DNA from: Opitutaceae bacterium
GTDB lineage: Bacteria; Verrucomicrobiota; Verrucomicrobiia; Opitutales; Opitutaceae
Assembly: GCA_015075305.1 (NCBI GenBank)
Contig: JABTUS010000011.1
Span: forward strand, 124,001 to 188,000
Reading direction: 5' to 3'
Length of the DNA stretch: 64,000 bases
Below, piece by piece: positions 55,578 to 64,000 of the stretch. The stretch's first letter is position 1. Each line of letters starts with the position of its first letter. The notes under the pieces are model-generated. The model searched no databases, had not been told where the DNA came from, and saw nothing but the letters and a program-made list of their open reading frames with translations. A program made the translations under genes and the position numbers.

Positions 55578-55642
55578 ACCGGCGATGTGGCGCGACGCGT
55601 GTCCCCTGGGCATGACAAAGCATGCCCCTCCAGCGGAGGGGG
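55578..55642 (-). repeat. REP-like palindrome copy D (left direct repeat of RAYT unit)
   Basis: It contains a 7-bp stem GGGCATG/CATGCCC (55608-55614, 55621-55627) and a second stem CCCCTCC/GGAGGGG (55625-55641). Its 65 bp recur in direct orientation at 56332-56396 with about four differences, so they flank the transposase gene. The stem bases CATG/CATG replace CACG/CGTG of the other copies while pairing is kept. Confidence 0.75.
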
Positions 55643-55722
55643 AGCGTGCGTCCCAATGGAGGAGAAACGGGTGATGATTGTCGCTGGGCGAACGGGAAAC
55701 CATTTGACCTTTCCCCCTGTCC

Positions 55723-55757
55723 TGGAGGGGCACGCTTTGTCGTGACCTGGGGACACC
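55723..55757 (+). repeat. REP-like palindrome copy E
   Basis: Reads TGGAGGGGCACGCTTTGTCG then TGACCTGGGGACACC; loop bases differ but the CACG/CGTG pairing stays. It lies 60 bp before the transposase start and is inverted relative to copies D and F. Confidence 0.75.
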
Positions 55758-55817
55758 CCTGGTTTGGGGCTTCGCGTGCATCGCATGGGCCCGGGACGCG
55801 CGTTGTAGGGTTCGCCG

Positions 55818-56315
55818 ATGAACTCGCTTCCGGACAAAAGCCGAAAACACCCACGTCACTTTCCAATCATTCCCTGGCAGGGCAATCGCCGGCACATCTA
55901 CTTTGTCACGCTTTGCACCGACAAGAGGAAGGCGATCCTGGCCTTCCCTGACGTGCATGCCCTCTTTGACGACGTGATTCATACAACGGAGGGATGGTGG
56001 GTCAGCCAATACCTGATCATGCCGGACCACATTCACCTGTTTTGCCAACCCCATGGAGATTGTGTAATCGGGACGGACAAGGTGCGGAAGCCGTCCCTTT
56101 CAGCCTGGGTCAAGTGCGTGAAAGCAAGGGTCTCAATGCGCTGGCCTCGTCCGCAAGAGCAGCCGATATGGCAGCGGGATTTCTGGGATACGGAAATAAG
56201 AAGCGAGCGGTATTACCAGTCCCGCTGGAATTATGTCCGAGGCAATCCGGTGAGGAAGGGATTGGTCCAGAAGCCGGAAGACTGGCCGTATGTGGGTGCG
56301 TGCTTTCCGAGGTGA
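55818..56315 (+). CDS. REP-associated tyrosine transposase (RAYT, Y1/IS200-like)
   Basis: The 165-residue product has the HUH motif in LIMPDHIHLFCQPHG (His-hydrophobic-His) and the catalytic-Tyr helix region SERYYQSRWNYVRGNPVRKG, as in RAYTs. The start RRHIYFVTLCTDKRKAIL is typical too. Such proteins nick and join at palindromic REP DNA by a tyrosine intermediate; in most genomes they are domesticated and single copy. The WPYVGACF-type ending is a normal RAYT end. The flanking copies and other copies near 0.84 and 44.6 kb suggest a working relationship between this gene and the REP family. Confidence 0.88.
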   Translation: MNSLPDKSRKHPRHFPIIPWQGNRRHIYFVTLCTDKRKAILAFPDVHALFDDVIHTTEGWWVSQYLIMPDHIHLFCQPHGDCVIGTDKVRKPSLSAWVKCVKARVSMRWPRPQEQPIWQRDFWDTEIRSERYYQSRWNYVRGNPVRKGLVQKPEDWPYVGACFPR

Positions 56316-56331
56316 ATTCCCCTGGGCATGA

Positions 56332-56396
56332 GCCGGCGTTGTGGCGCGGCGCGCGTCCCCTGGGCATGACAAAGCATGTCCCTCCAGCGGAGGGGG
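56332..56396 (-). repeat. REP-like palindrome copy F (right direct repeat of RAYT unit)
   Basis: It matches copy D over 65 bp with about four changes, including GCCCCT to GTCCCT in the second stem. It begins 17 bp after the transposase stop. A partial CCCCTGGGCATGA occurs just upstream at 56328-56340. Confidence 0.75.
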
Positions 56397-56531
56397 CGAA
56401 CGCTCCAAACGCGAAAAACAAATTATATCGTGTCGGAAACATATTGCTTCCGACCCCTGAAGGGTGATATCGATCTCGCGTTCCTTAGTAATCAATCCCG
56501 CTGCATCAGCACATCGACCCCTTCAGGTGCC

Positions 56532-57605
56532 ATGCGATCGGCAAACCGCCTTCTCGGCCGTTGCACATTCACCTCCGCCCTCCTGTGCGGAACGGTGTTC
56601 CCATGGCTGGCTGGCTGCGCTTCGTCCCCGAGCACGCCGAACACACCCGAGGCCGGCAAAGCCGGCGGTGTCGCTGCTGCGGAGCCTGAAGTCGAGAACG
56701 TGCTCGTCAGCCCGATCAAACCCCTCCCAGGCCCCAAACGCGTCGTCGCTGTCGGAAGATTCGATTGCATCGGCTCGTTTCGACAGAACTTCGGCGACTG
56801 GGACATCGGCGGTGGCATTTCGGCGATGCTGTCGACCGCGCTGAGCGAGTCCGAGCAATTCATCGTCGTCGAACGCTCCTACATTTCCCAAATCCTGAGC
56901 GAGCAGGAACTCAAGAACCAGCGGGTCGTGGCCGAAACCACCGGTCCGCAGATCGGCCAGCTCACGGGCGTTCAACTGCTGATCTACGGTGCCATCACGG
57001 AATTCGGCGCGGAGAACTCGGGCGGCGGCTTCAGCATCGGCATCGCCGGCCTCCCCTCCGGACTGAGGGCCGGCCTCGGCCCGCAGTTCACCAAGGGAAA
57101 GGTGGCCATGGATATCCGGATTGTGGATACAACCACCGGGCAGATTCTCTCGACCTACAAGGTGGCCGAAAAGCTCAAGGGAACCTCGTGGGACCTTTCC
57201 ATTGGCAAGGACAAGATGACCATGGGGAACAACTTCTTCAAGAAGACCCCGCTAGGAGAAGCTTGCCGCCGCGCAATCACCCAGGCTGTGGTGCAGTTTG
57301 CAGCCAGCGCCGAGAAACGGCCCTGGCAGGGACGCATCGTCGACATCGAAGGCTCGGATTTTTCAATCAATGCCGGCGCTCGCGCTGGCATCAAGCAAGG
57401 GGACAGATTTCAGGTCTTTCGCACCGCCAAGGTCATCAAAGACCCCGATACCGGCCAGGTCCTCAGCAGAAAAGAGCAGCCCATAGGCACGATTGAGGTC
57501 CTCAAGGTGGAAGACTCCCTCGCAACGGGTCTGTATCTCGCGGATGCCGCCGGCGATGCCGCCTCCGCCACCATCGGCGATCTTGTGCGACCAGTCATGC
57601 CGTGA
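56532..57605 (+). CDS. CsgG-family outer-membrane lipoprotein
   Basis: ATG at 56532 gives 357 residues with a lipoprotein signal ([11 protein letters not shown]; the open frame begins further up without a credible start). The CsgG core follows: [28 protein letters not shown]-type helix in [36 protein letters not shown], and [20 protein letters not shown]. About 100 C-terminal residues beyond the CsgG domain ([40 protein letters not shown]) look like a FlgT-like or peptidoglycan-related domain. CsgG makes a curli-secretion pore; here no csgA/csgB genes are seen. The gene is 22 bp before the next giant frame, so it may help export or anchor that product. Confidence 0.85.
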   Translation: MRSANRLLGRCTFTSALLCGTVFPWLAGCASSPSTPNTPEAGKAGGVAAAEPEVENVLVSPIKPLPGPKRVVAVGRFDCIGSFRQNFGDWDIGGGISAMLSTALSESEQFIVVERSYISQILSEQELKNQRVVAETTGPQIGQLTGVQLLIYGAITEFGAENSGGGFSIGIAGLPSGLRAGLGPQFTKGKVAMDIRIVDTTTGQILSTYKVAEKLKGTSWDLSIGKDKMTMGNNFFKKTPLGEACRRAITQAVVQFAASAEKRPWQGRIVDIEGSDFSINAGARAGIKQGDRFQVFRTAKVIKDPDTGQVLSRKEQPIGTIEVLKVEDSLATGLYLADAAGDAASATIGDLVRPVMP

Positions 57606-57627
57606 GCTGACCCGTCTGACCACCGCC

Positions 57628-60600
57628 ATGTCGGCACTGACCCGCAGGATCCGTGGTGCCCTCAGCCTCCTCTTCCTCGCAGTGCTGGGCACGGCATTTG
57701 CGCAGCAGTTTCCCATCCAGCCCTGCGGCTACCGGCACGATCCCGCGCAGTATTGTCCCACCTGCGCGCTGCTAAAAAAATCCGGGGGAGGATCGACGAA
57801 AATCGCACCGACTCCGACGTCGCCGGCAACGATCACTCGGCCGTCGCCCACCCCCACCCCGGTGCCGACTCGCCAGCCGTCACCAACGCGCCTGCAGCCT
57901 CCGGTTGAGATCATCCCGACGACACCTCCAGTAGCCATTGCGCCCACCCCAAAACCCACCTCACCCCCGCCGACGCCTACCCCAACGCCAGTGCCGACAC
58001 GGCTGCCGACAACCATTTCGGCACCTCCCATTGCCATCGCGCCGACCCCGGCACCCACCGCACCTCCACCCACCCCCAAGCCAACTCCCGCCCCCACCCA
58101 GCCACCCGTTGTTGTCGCACCTTCACCCATCGCGATAGCGCCCACGCCGCAGCCAACACCGCCCCCTCCAACACCCACGCCCACTCCAATACCCACCCCG
58201 ACTCCCTCTCCTGTTCCCACCCCGAGTCCAACGCTCGCGCCTTCCCGTCCTCCGGTAGCCATTGTGGCAACCCCCGTTCCCACGGCACCCCTGCCGAGCC
58301 CGACCCGACCCCCACCGCCGTCCCCCACTCCAACCCCCCAGCCGACGGCGGCTCCCACCTCCCCGCCCGTGGTCGCCGTCACCGCCCCACCCGTCGTCAT
58401 CGCGCCAACTCCCACCCCAACACCTCCACCGGATGTGGAATCACCGCCCGTAATACCCGCCCCCGGCGGAACTACAGTGGTCGTAACTCCAACTCCGGAA
58501 GTCCCCCTTGCCCCCTCTCCCACGGTCTCCCCGTCTCCCGATGCCACCCCAACCCCCAGCGTCACTCCCACGCCTTCCGCGCCCACAACACCTGAACTGA
58601 CCTATCGCGATCCGATTCAAACGACACCGCGCGACAGGCCCGACCGGGACAAGGACTACTGGGTGGAAATTGCAGACGGGCTTCGCCGTGAATCAGTGGA
58701 ACGCGCACGATCCAAGCTGGGCTACCAGATCAAGCAGGCGACCGGTGGATACGAGGATTTGATGGTCCAATCCTTCATCAACGAGCAGGCCGCACAGTTC
58801 GATGCCGAGCAGGGCAAGATCAAGGACCAAGCGCGCAAGCTCGGCGGCGGACTGTCCATCGCCGCCTACACCGTGGTTGTTCCCAAGGGTCCCTGTCCCG
58901 AACCCCCCTTGTCCGACACGGAAGTCGGTGAACTCCTGAAGAAGTCGAGCGATGCGATCAGCCGCATGCAGGAGTCGCTCGCAGCGCGCAAGACCGCGCT
59001 CGCCGGCACGGCCGAGATGCTTTCCCGCTCGCAAGGGCTCGCCAGTGCAGGAGAAACGATGCTCGGAAAATTTGGCTATTCCGAGCACGTGGCGCAGGCA
59101 GGCGTTTTCGGCATCGCCCTGGAGGAAGGCCGGATCTGCGGCCGCGGAGGCCCACCCCAGGGTGGGGACTCGCAACCTACGCCCACGCCGACACCTACAC
59201 CGACTCCCACAACATCGCCCACACCGAGTGTTCGGCCGCGTCCGACTCCCACCCTGCGTCCGCGGCCCACTCCAACGCCAAAAAAGCGGCCCACGCCGAC
59301 CCCCACTCCCAAACCCACGCCCACGAAGAAGCCGAAACCGCCCACGCCAACCCCCCGGCCGTTTTTCGACGATCCGTGTGCGGACGCCCTGAAAAGCATG
59401 GGCGTGGATCCCGCGACTGCAGCCGTCAAACGCAACCTGGACCGCCTCTCGGAGGACACTTACAATACAGCCGCGGCCGATTTGATGCCGGGGGATTTCA
59501 GCGGACGTCAACTGGGGCACAGCATCAGCAATCTTGCGCAGATCAACACCGGCCGGTCCGCCATCCTCGAACATGAGTCCGGTTTGAGCGCAGTGAGCGA
59601 AGCGGTGCAGTCGCGGATCAAGGTCGTCGACGCCACGCTCGCGGCACCCGAGGAAACCTACGCCGACCTCGTATTCACGGCATCAAACAATGCCGGAACA
59701 GTGCCCGTCCACCCACTGCTGACCGAAGGCGACACCGTCGTCGCGAGCAGGATATTCCAATCCCTGCGCACGCAGTCCGTCCGTGCGAGCGTCAACGAAG
59801 CCGCGATAGCGATCGGTGAAAACTCGCCGCGTGCGAACGAGCTCGCCATGCGAGCGCTCAAGGAACTCACCGGTGTTGCGGAAGCGGAGAACAAGGGAGC
59901 AATTGCCCATGCGATCCAGGCAAAGGATGTCGCGGATGCCCGGTCCATCGTGCAGCGCACACGCGGCGCACTGCCTTTGCTCGACAGACTTGGCGACTTG
60001 AATGCCAAGGCCGCCCGTGTGGTTTCGCCCGAGGCGGCCGATGGCGTGGCGGCCCAGGTTCTCTATGCGGAAATCGTGGGCCGCGACGCCCTGCTTGCCG
60101 CGCGAAGCATTCAGGAGGGCACGGTAAACGCCCCGGCCGGCTTTGAACGCGTCGGTCCTGATTCCATTCAAAAACTGGTGACGCTCGCTGACGATCATTC
60201 GATCGTGGAGGTGCAGCCGAGCGCATCCCGGCTGACGCCTCAGCGCCTGGAGCTGCATCGACGGCAGGTGGAGCTCGCCAAGTCCGCCACCGGCGAAATT
60301 GCCGTAGCCGCCACGCTGTCGCAGGGAGCCCCGGAAGTCGCCCACGCCGACGCTGAATTGGAGGGCTCCGCGCTGGCGGTCAACGCACTGCTCCAGCGCG
60401 CCTCGGATCCCATCATGCGCTCCATTGGCGCGCAGGCTCCCGTTCTTGCGCGCACCAGTGCTCTGCTCAAGGGCCGTATCGCAGCGGCGGATTCCGGCGC
60501 AGTGCCATCCGATCCCGCTGCGCGTGCCGCCGCCGCGCAGGATCTGGCGGCCACCGACAAGGCGCTGACGGAAAGCCTCGCGCGCCTGCAGCCGATGGCC

Positions 60601-63600
60601 GTCAAGATCTCCGGACTCGATCAGGGCCTGAAGGATTTTGCCTCTGCACGCGACCAGCTCGAAAGCCGGATCGTTTCGCTCGCCGGGAAACGCAATGACA
60701 GCGTGGAAATCAGAAACATCATCGAGAATGCGGACCGCACCCAGCTTGCCGCAGCCCGCACCGCCGCCATCGATCTGGGCATATCGCCGGGATTGTCACT
60801 CGGAGCTGCGCTCGCGCGCCGAGCCGTTGTTTCCGCGCCGGATGGATCCTTGCCGACAGGACCGCAACCGACCTTCGTTCCTCCCCCTCCACCCGGAGCT
60901 TCGAGTGCCGAACGGGATGCCTACGTCAATATCACCGACGCGCAGAGTGCCCTGATGATGCGCCAGACAATCACCGGAGCCACAGTACGCCCGCCGGCGG
61001 CTTCGGCTGCTCCAGCCCCGGCGCCGACTTCGGCGCCCGCGATGAACGAGACTTCCGAACTTGTGCAGTCCATCCGCGAACGCGTGGGAGCCTACGGCTG
61101 GGCCCAGGATTTCAAGGATGAACGCGAACTTCAGCAGTTCGCCCAAAGCCGCGTCGGCGGACTCGGCATCGTTCACCTCAAGAGCGACCTGGAGAAACCG
61201 GAGTATGTCGCGGAACAGTTCAAGGCGCGCGTTGGCGGACTCGGATGGACGCACACGTTCAAGGATGAGGACGAGCTTCAGCAGTTCGCCCAGAGCCGCG
61301 TCGGCCAGTTCGGCATCGTGCACAAGCGAAGCGATCTCCAGGACCCCGCCTACCTGCAGCAGTTGTTCAAGTCGCGCATTGGCGGCATGGGATGGAGCCA
61401 CACCTTCAAGGATCTCGACGAGTACAAGGCGTTCCTCGAAAGCCGGCTGGGCGGCTTTGGGCGGGTGACAACCTGCCTCGACCTGCAGCGCCGGGGGGTG
61501 CCGCCGGCGACGGCTCGCGCGATTCTGGATGAGGCGGCGAGTCGTTCAAAGGTCAACTGGGAGACCGACGCCCAGTACCAGGAGCGCATGCTGCGCGATC
61601 GCAGTGATCTCTTCGCTCGCGATGCGGACGGCAACTTCCATCAGAAGACCTACGCGGAGCAGCAGAAGGAAAAGCGTGAGCAGATGCTTGCATCCGGAGA
61701 ATGGATACAGGATTCGCGGACCGGAAATCTCGTGCGACGCAATTCCAAGGCCGGCGCGCAGGTGATGGATTCGATGCTCGACGCCAAACCGCGCACCGTG
61801 CGCGTAAAACTGGCGGACGGGCGCTGGATGGAGTTTCCCGTCGACGGATTCACGAGCCTGCAATCCTCCCTCGATGACGCCCTCAGCGGAATGAATCTGC
61901 GCCGCACGGCAGGCGGCGACTGGGTGGACGCCAACGGCAATGTGGTCCTGGCCGGAGAGACGGCCCGCAAGTACGATGCGGACTATCGCGAGGCCATGGA
62001 CCGGCGCGCCCCCGGCTTTTCGGGCCTGCTCACCTACCGACGCGAACAGGAGCGCCCGGGCATCCCGCCGCCTCCGCCGAAGGAGCAATTCCGTGAACTG
62101 CAGGACAACCTGCTCGGCAATTTCGGTTACACGGTCCGCGACTTTTCCCTCAATGACCTGGACCTCGATCTCGAGGTCAGGCCCGGTGAATCAATTGAGG
62201 AGGCGCTGCGGCGCACCCTTGCCGGGAATGAGCGGTTCAGTTTCAATGCCAATGGCGACATCATCGACCGCCGTACGGGAAAACCCGCACGCACCGCAGG
62301 GGATCTCGCCGAAGTCGACGACAGGTTCCGCGACAAGGTCGCCTCCGCCGTCTTCGGAGAGGACTACAAGGGAGTCAGCCGCGAAACACTTTATCTTGCG
62401 CAGAACGGCACTCCCAGCCAGCGCGCGCAGGCGCAGGCCATCATTGCACAGACGACCGGACAACTGGCTCAGTTGAACCAGGTCACGTCCGCGCAGCAGC
62501 AGTTGATCAACGAACTCGCTGCGCTTGATGACGACCCGGGTCTCACCGCGTCGGAACGCCGCAGTCGCCAGCGGGAGATCCAGAAGCAGCTCGACCAGCT
62601 CGCCATCACGCGCTCAACCCTCGAGAACTCCATTATCGACGGCATGCGCGCGGCCAACCGCTCGGCGAGCCAGGTTGTCGACAAGGAGCTATCCTACACC
62701 GAACGCACAGCCCTCGCCTCCGCTGACAAGGTGAAGTCGCTCGCGACGTCGATCGATGCCATCCGCGATCAACTCCAGAGCGACCTCTCCCCCACCGAGC
62801 GCCGAAATCTCGAACGCCAGCTCCGCGAAAGGGAAACCGAGCTGTTCAATGAATCGCGCTCCTTCCGCGATCTTTCCTCCCGGCTTTCCGCGGGCTCGGC
62901 TGTCTCCCAGCTCGCACCCGAGGTCAATCTGGCGGCGTACGGCATAACGAATGCCACGGTCGCCGATGTGCGCGAAGCCCGCGCGTCCGCGGCCGCCGTT
63001 CGTTACGAAACGGTGGATGGCAAGGTGCGCGCTTTCTATGTCGGCAATGACGGCCGCGCGCTGGTTGATCCCCACGGCAGGACGCTGTACGTTTCCGAGC
63101 AGGAGGCCAAAGGATTCGAGAAGGCCCAGCTCAACGACCTTGCGACCCATCTGGACGACCTGCAGCGGGACCAGGACGCCTATCGGAAATGGATGACGAC
63201 GATCGGCGAGCTGCAGGAGCGCCTCGCCGCGGCGGGATCCTCCGCCACCCGGAAGGAACTCCAGCGCCAGCTTGATTTCGCCCAGCAGCGCGCCGGCGAC
63301 ATCGCCGGCCGCATCAACGCCTATGCGGACAAGTTCAACAGTTATGTCGGCGAGGATGAGGATCGCAGGAAGACGGTGCTCGAAACGGCCGCCGCACTCG
63401 CCATGGAGCGCGAGAAGGCCAAGGAAGCGCTGAAGAACGGCGCCTCGACCATCGAGGTGCTTGATGCGGAGGGTCGGTGGGTGAAGTACGAGAATCCGGA
63501 GATGCGCCGGCTGCGCGAGGAAAGGGAGGCGCGCCTAGCCGCCGCCGGTGTCAGCGACCCCGCCCTGCTTGCAGCCGCGCGCGATGCGGCTGCGCCGCAA

Positions 63601-64000
63601 TCCGCTCCGCCAGCATCCGCGCCCGACCCTGCCCGCGAGGCGGAGTTGAAGTCCGCGCAGGCGCGCCAGGGCATGCTCACGGCCGACTACGAGGCGCACG
63701 CGCGCGGCCTGCTGGCTTCGGAGGAGGCCTATGCCAGGGCGGAAAACGATCTCCGGCTCGCGCGTTCCGCGGCCTTCGGCAAACAGGACCCCGCGCTTGC
63801 GCAGACCCTTGCCCAGGCGGAACGGGCGTTTGCGGAGGCCTCGGCAAACCGCGACCGCCTGCGCATGGAAACCGCGACGGCAGCCGCCATCGCGGGCAGC
63901 AACGATCCCGCGCTCGCCGATCGCTTCAACCAGCTCACAGCCGCCATCGATCAGGCCAAGGCGAATGTTCAGATGCTTGCCAAGGCGGCGGACTCCCTCT
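57628..64000 (+). CDS. Second giant secreted protein, continues beyond the window
   Basis: An uninterrupted frame runs from ATG at 57628 to the window end: 2124 codons and still open. It begins with a signal peptide ([20 protein letters not shown], then GTAFAQ). Residues ~60-326 are a Pro/Thr-rich linker with repeated IAPTP, PTPTP and PPVAI phrases; a second such linker is at ~515-578. Between and after are helical segments ([39 protein letters not shown]). Six 23-26-residue repeats lie at residues ~1152-1281. From ~1600 on it is mostly charged helices ([13 protein letters not shown]-type, [29 protein letters not shown]), probably coiled coil. No known catalytic motif was recognised. It follows the CsgG-like gene by 22 bp, so both likely form an operon. 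A reverse-strand GVGVGV-type open frame in the linker is a shadow. Confidence 0.85.
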   Translation, partial: MSALTRRIRGALSLLFLAVLGTAFAQQFPIQPCGYRHDPAQYCPTCALLKKSGGGSTKIAPTPTSPATITRPSPTPTPVPTRQPSPTRLQPPVEIIPTTPPVAIAPTPKPTSPPPTPTPTPVPTRLPTTISAPPIAIAPTPAPTAPPPTPKPTPAPTQPPVVVAPSPIAIAPTPQPTPPPPTPTPTPIPTPTPSPVPTPSPTLAPSRPPVAIVATPVPTAPLPSPTRPPPPSPTPTPQPTAAPTSPPVVAVTAPPVVIAPTPTPTPPPDVESPPVIPAPGGTTVVVTPTPEVPLAPSPTVSPSPDATPTPSVTPTPSAPTTPELTYRDPIQTTPRDRPDRDKDYWVEIADGLRRESVERARSKLGYQIKQATGGYEDLMVQSFINEQAAQFDAEQGKIKDQARKLGGGLSIAAYTVVVPKGPCPEPPLSDTEVGELLKKSSDAISRMQESLAARKTALAGTAEMLSRSQGLASAGETMLGKFGYSEHVAQAGVFGIALEEGRICGRGGPPQGGDSQPTPTPTPTPTPTTSPTPSVRPRPTPTLRPRPTPTPKKRPTPTPTPKPTPTKKPKPPTPTPRPFFDDPCADALKSMGVDPATAAVKRNLDRLSEDTYNTAAADLMPGDFSGRQLGHSISNLAQINTGRSAILEHESGLSAVSEAVQSRIKVVDATLAAPEETYADLVFTASNNAGTVPVHPLLTEGDTVVASRIFQSLRTQSVRASVNEAAIAIGENSPRANELAMRALKELTGVAEAENKGAIAHAIQAKDVADARSIVQRTRGALPLLDRLGDLNAKAARVVSPEAADGVAAQVLYAEIVGRDALLAARSIQEGTVNAPAGFERVGPDSIQKLVTLADDHSIVEVQPSASRLTPQRLELHRRQVELAKSATGEIAVAATLSQGAPEVAHADAELEGSALAVNALLQRASDPIMRSIGAQAPVLARTSALLKGRIAAADSGAVPSDPAARAAAAQDLAATDKALTESLARLQPMAVKISGLDQGLKDFASARDQLESRIVSLAGKRNDSVEIRNIIENADRTQLAAARTAAIDLGISPGLSLGAALARRAVVSAPDGSLPTGPQPTFVPPPPPGASSAERDAYVNITDAQSALMMRQTITGATVRPPAASAAPAPAPTSAPAMNETSELVQSIRERVGAYGWAQDFKDERELQQFAQSRVGGLGIVHLKSDLEKPEYVAEQFKARVGGLGWTHTFKDEDELQQFAQSRVGQFGIVHKRSDLQDPAYLQQLFKSRIGGMGWSHTFKDLDEYKAFLESRLGGFGRVTTCLDLQRRGVPPATARAILDEAASRSKVNWETDAQYQERMLRDRSDLFARDADGNFHQKTYAEQQKEKREQMLASGEWIQDSRTGNLVRRNSKAGAQVMDSMLDAKPRTVRVKLADGRWMEFPVDGFTSLQSSLDDALSGMNLRRTAGGDWVDANGNVVLAGETARKYDADYREAMDRRAPGFSGLLTYRREQERPGIPPPPPKEQFRELQDNLLGNFGYTVRDFSLNDLDLDLEVRPGESIEEALRRTLAGNERFSFNANGDIIDRRTGKPARTAGDLAEVDDRFRDKVASAVFGEDYKGVSRETLYLAQNGTPSQRAQAQAIIAQTTGQLAQLNQVTSAQQQLINELAALDDDPGLTASERRSRQREIQKQLDQLAITRSTLENSIIDGMRAANRSASQVVDKELSYTERTALASADKVKSLATSIDAIRDQLQSDLSPTERRNLERQLRERETELFNESRSFRDLSSRLSAGSAVSQLAPEVNLAAYGITNATVADVREARASAAAVRYETVDGKVRAFYVGNDGRALVDPHGRTLYVSEQEAKGFEKAQLNDLATHLDDLQRDQDAYRKWMTTIGELQERLAAAGSSATRKELQRQLDFAQQRAGDIAGRINAYADKFNSYVGEDEDRRKTVLETAAALAMEREKAKEALKNGASTIEVLDAEGRWVKYENPEMRRLREEREARLAAAGVSDPALLAAARDAAAPQSAPPASAPDPAREAELKSAQARQGMLTADYEAHARGLLASEEAYARAENDLRLARSAAFGKQDPALAQTLAQAERAFAEASANRDRLRMETATAAAIAGSNDPALADRFNQLTAAIDQAKANVQMLAKAADSL
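61081..61470 (+). repeat. Six tandem 23-26-residue protein repeats in the second giant gene
   Basis: Units alternate between an 'a' form ([60 protein letters not shown]) and a 'b' form ([55 protein letters not shown]). The a-b pairs are exactly 49 residues (147 nt) apart, starting at 61081, 61228 and 61375. The third b unit is the most diverged. Confidence 0.85.

Larger units (their letters stand above)
55578..56396. mobile_element. REPtron-like unit: RAYT gene with flanking palindromes
   Basis: The IS200-like gene at 55818 is bounded by direct 65-bp copies D and F, with copies C and E in opposite orientation just before it. This is the typical layout of a RAYT with its cognate REPs. The unit lies between the giant gene's terminator and the CsgG-like gene. 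Confidence 0.75.

Noticed and set aside
57729-58586. Minus-strand open frame rich in GVGVGV
   Set aside because: It is the reverse reading of the Pro/Thr-rich linker of the giant gene; low-complexity shadow without start signals.

Overview
The window reads as a high-GC chromosome segment of a free-living Gram-negative bacterium, most likely a Verrucomicrobiota member of the Opitutaceae type. This placement is inferred from three large TonB-dependent receptors, a pectin-type GH28 enzyme, an M50/HlyD export cluster, a giant protein with a LEPR-XLL-like N-terminus and giant surface proteins. No rRNA or phylogenetic marker was compared.

1-34 kb is mostly metabolic and housekeeping. It opens with the start of a GH28 gene (cut by the left edge), then a TonB receptor, a degenerate hybrid histidine kinase, a RelE-like protein beside pssA, dnaN, two uncharacterised genes, a second TonB receptor, queE, a PIG-L deacetylase and an O-acetylhomoserine sulfhydrylase-type gene. 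A tRNA-Ile(CAU) gene follows, split by a 232-nt group I intron. After it come an operon TetR / amidohydrolase / degenerate amidohydrolase / DegT aminotransferase, a TonB receptor with a thioredoxin-like lipid- or periplasm-directed protein, rlmN with a PHP phosphatase, and a deoC / aldehyde dehydrogenase / truncated aldehyde dehydrogenase operon.

33-64 kb looks like a cell-surface and secretion island. A minus-strand unit runs TolC -> M50 metalloprotease fused to HlyD (with a PqqD/RRE-like N-terminus) -> LuxR regulator -> GAF-HlyD -> HlyD -> rfaE2 -> purN. Next to it are a Wzt-like ABC ATPase without a permease and a 3415-residue protein. That protein starts with a LEPR-XLL-like motif and is built of beta-strand repeats with EF-hand-like loops about every 216-235 residues. 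The most attractive hypothesis in the window is that the M50/HlyD/TolC cluster exports such giant proteins.

Downstream of a strong terminator sits a RAYT transposase flanked by REP-like palindromes; related palindromes also occur near 0.84 kb and 44.6 kb. The window ends with a CsgG-like lipoprotein gene followed after 22 bp by a second giant open frame (at least 2124 residues, running off the right edge) with Pro/Thr linkers, six tandem 23-26-residue repeats and long helical segments.
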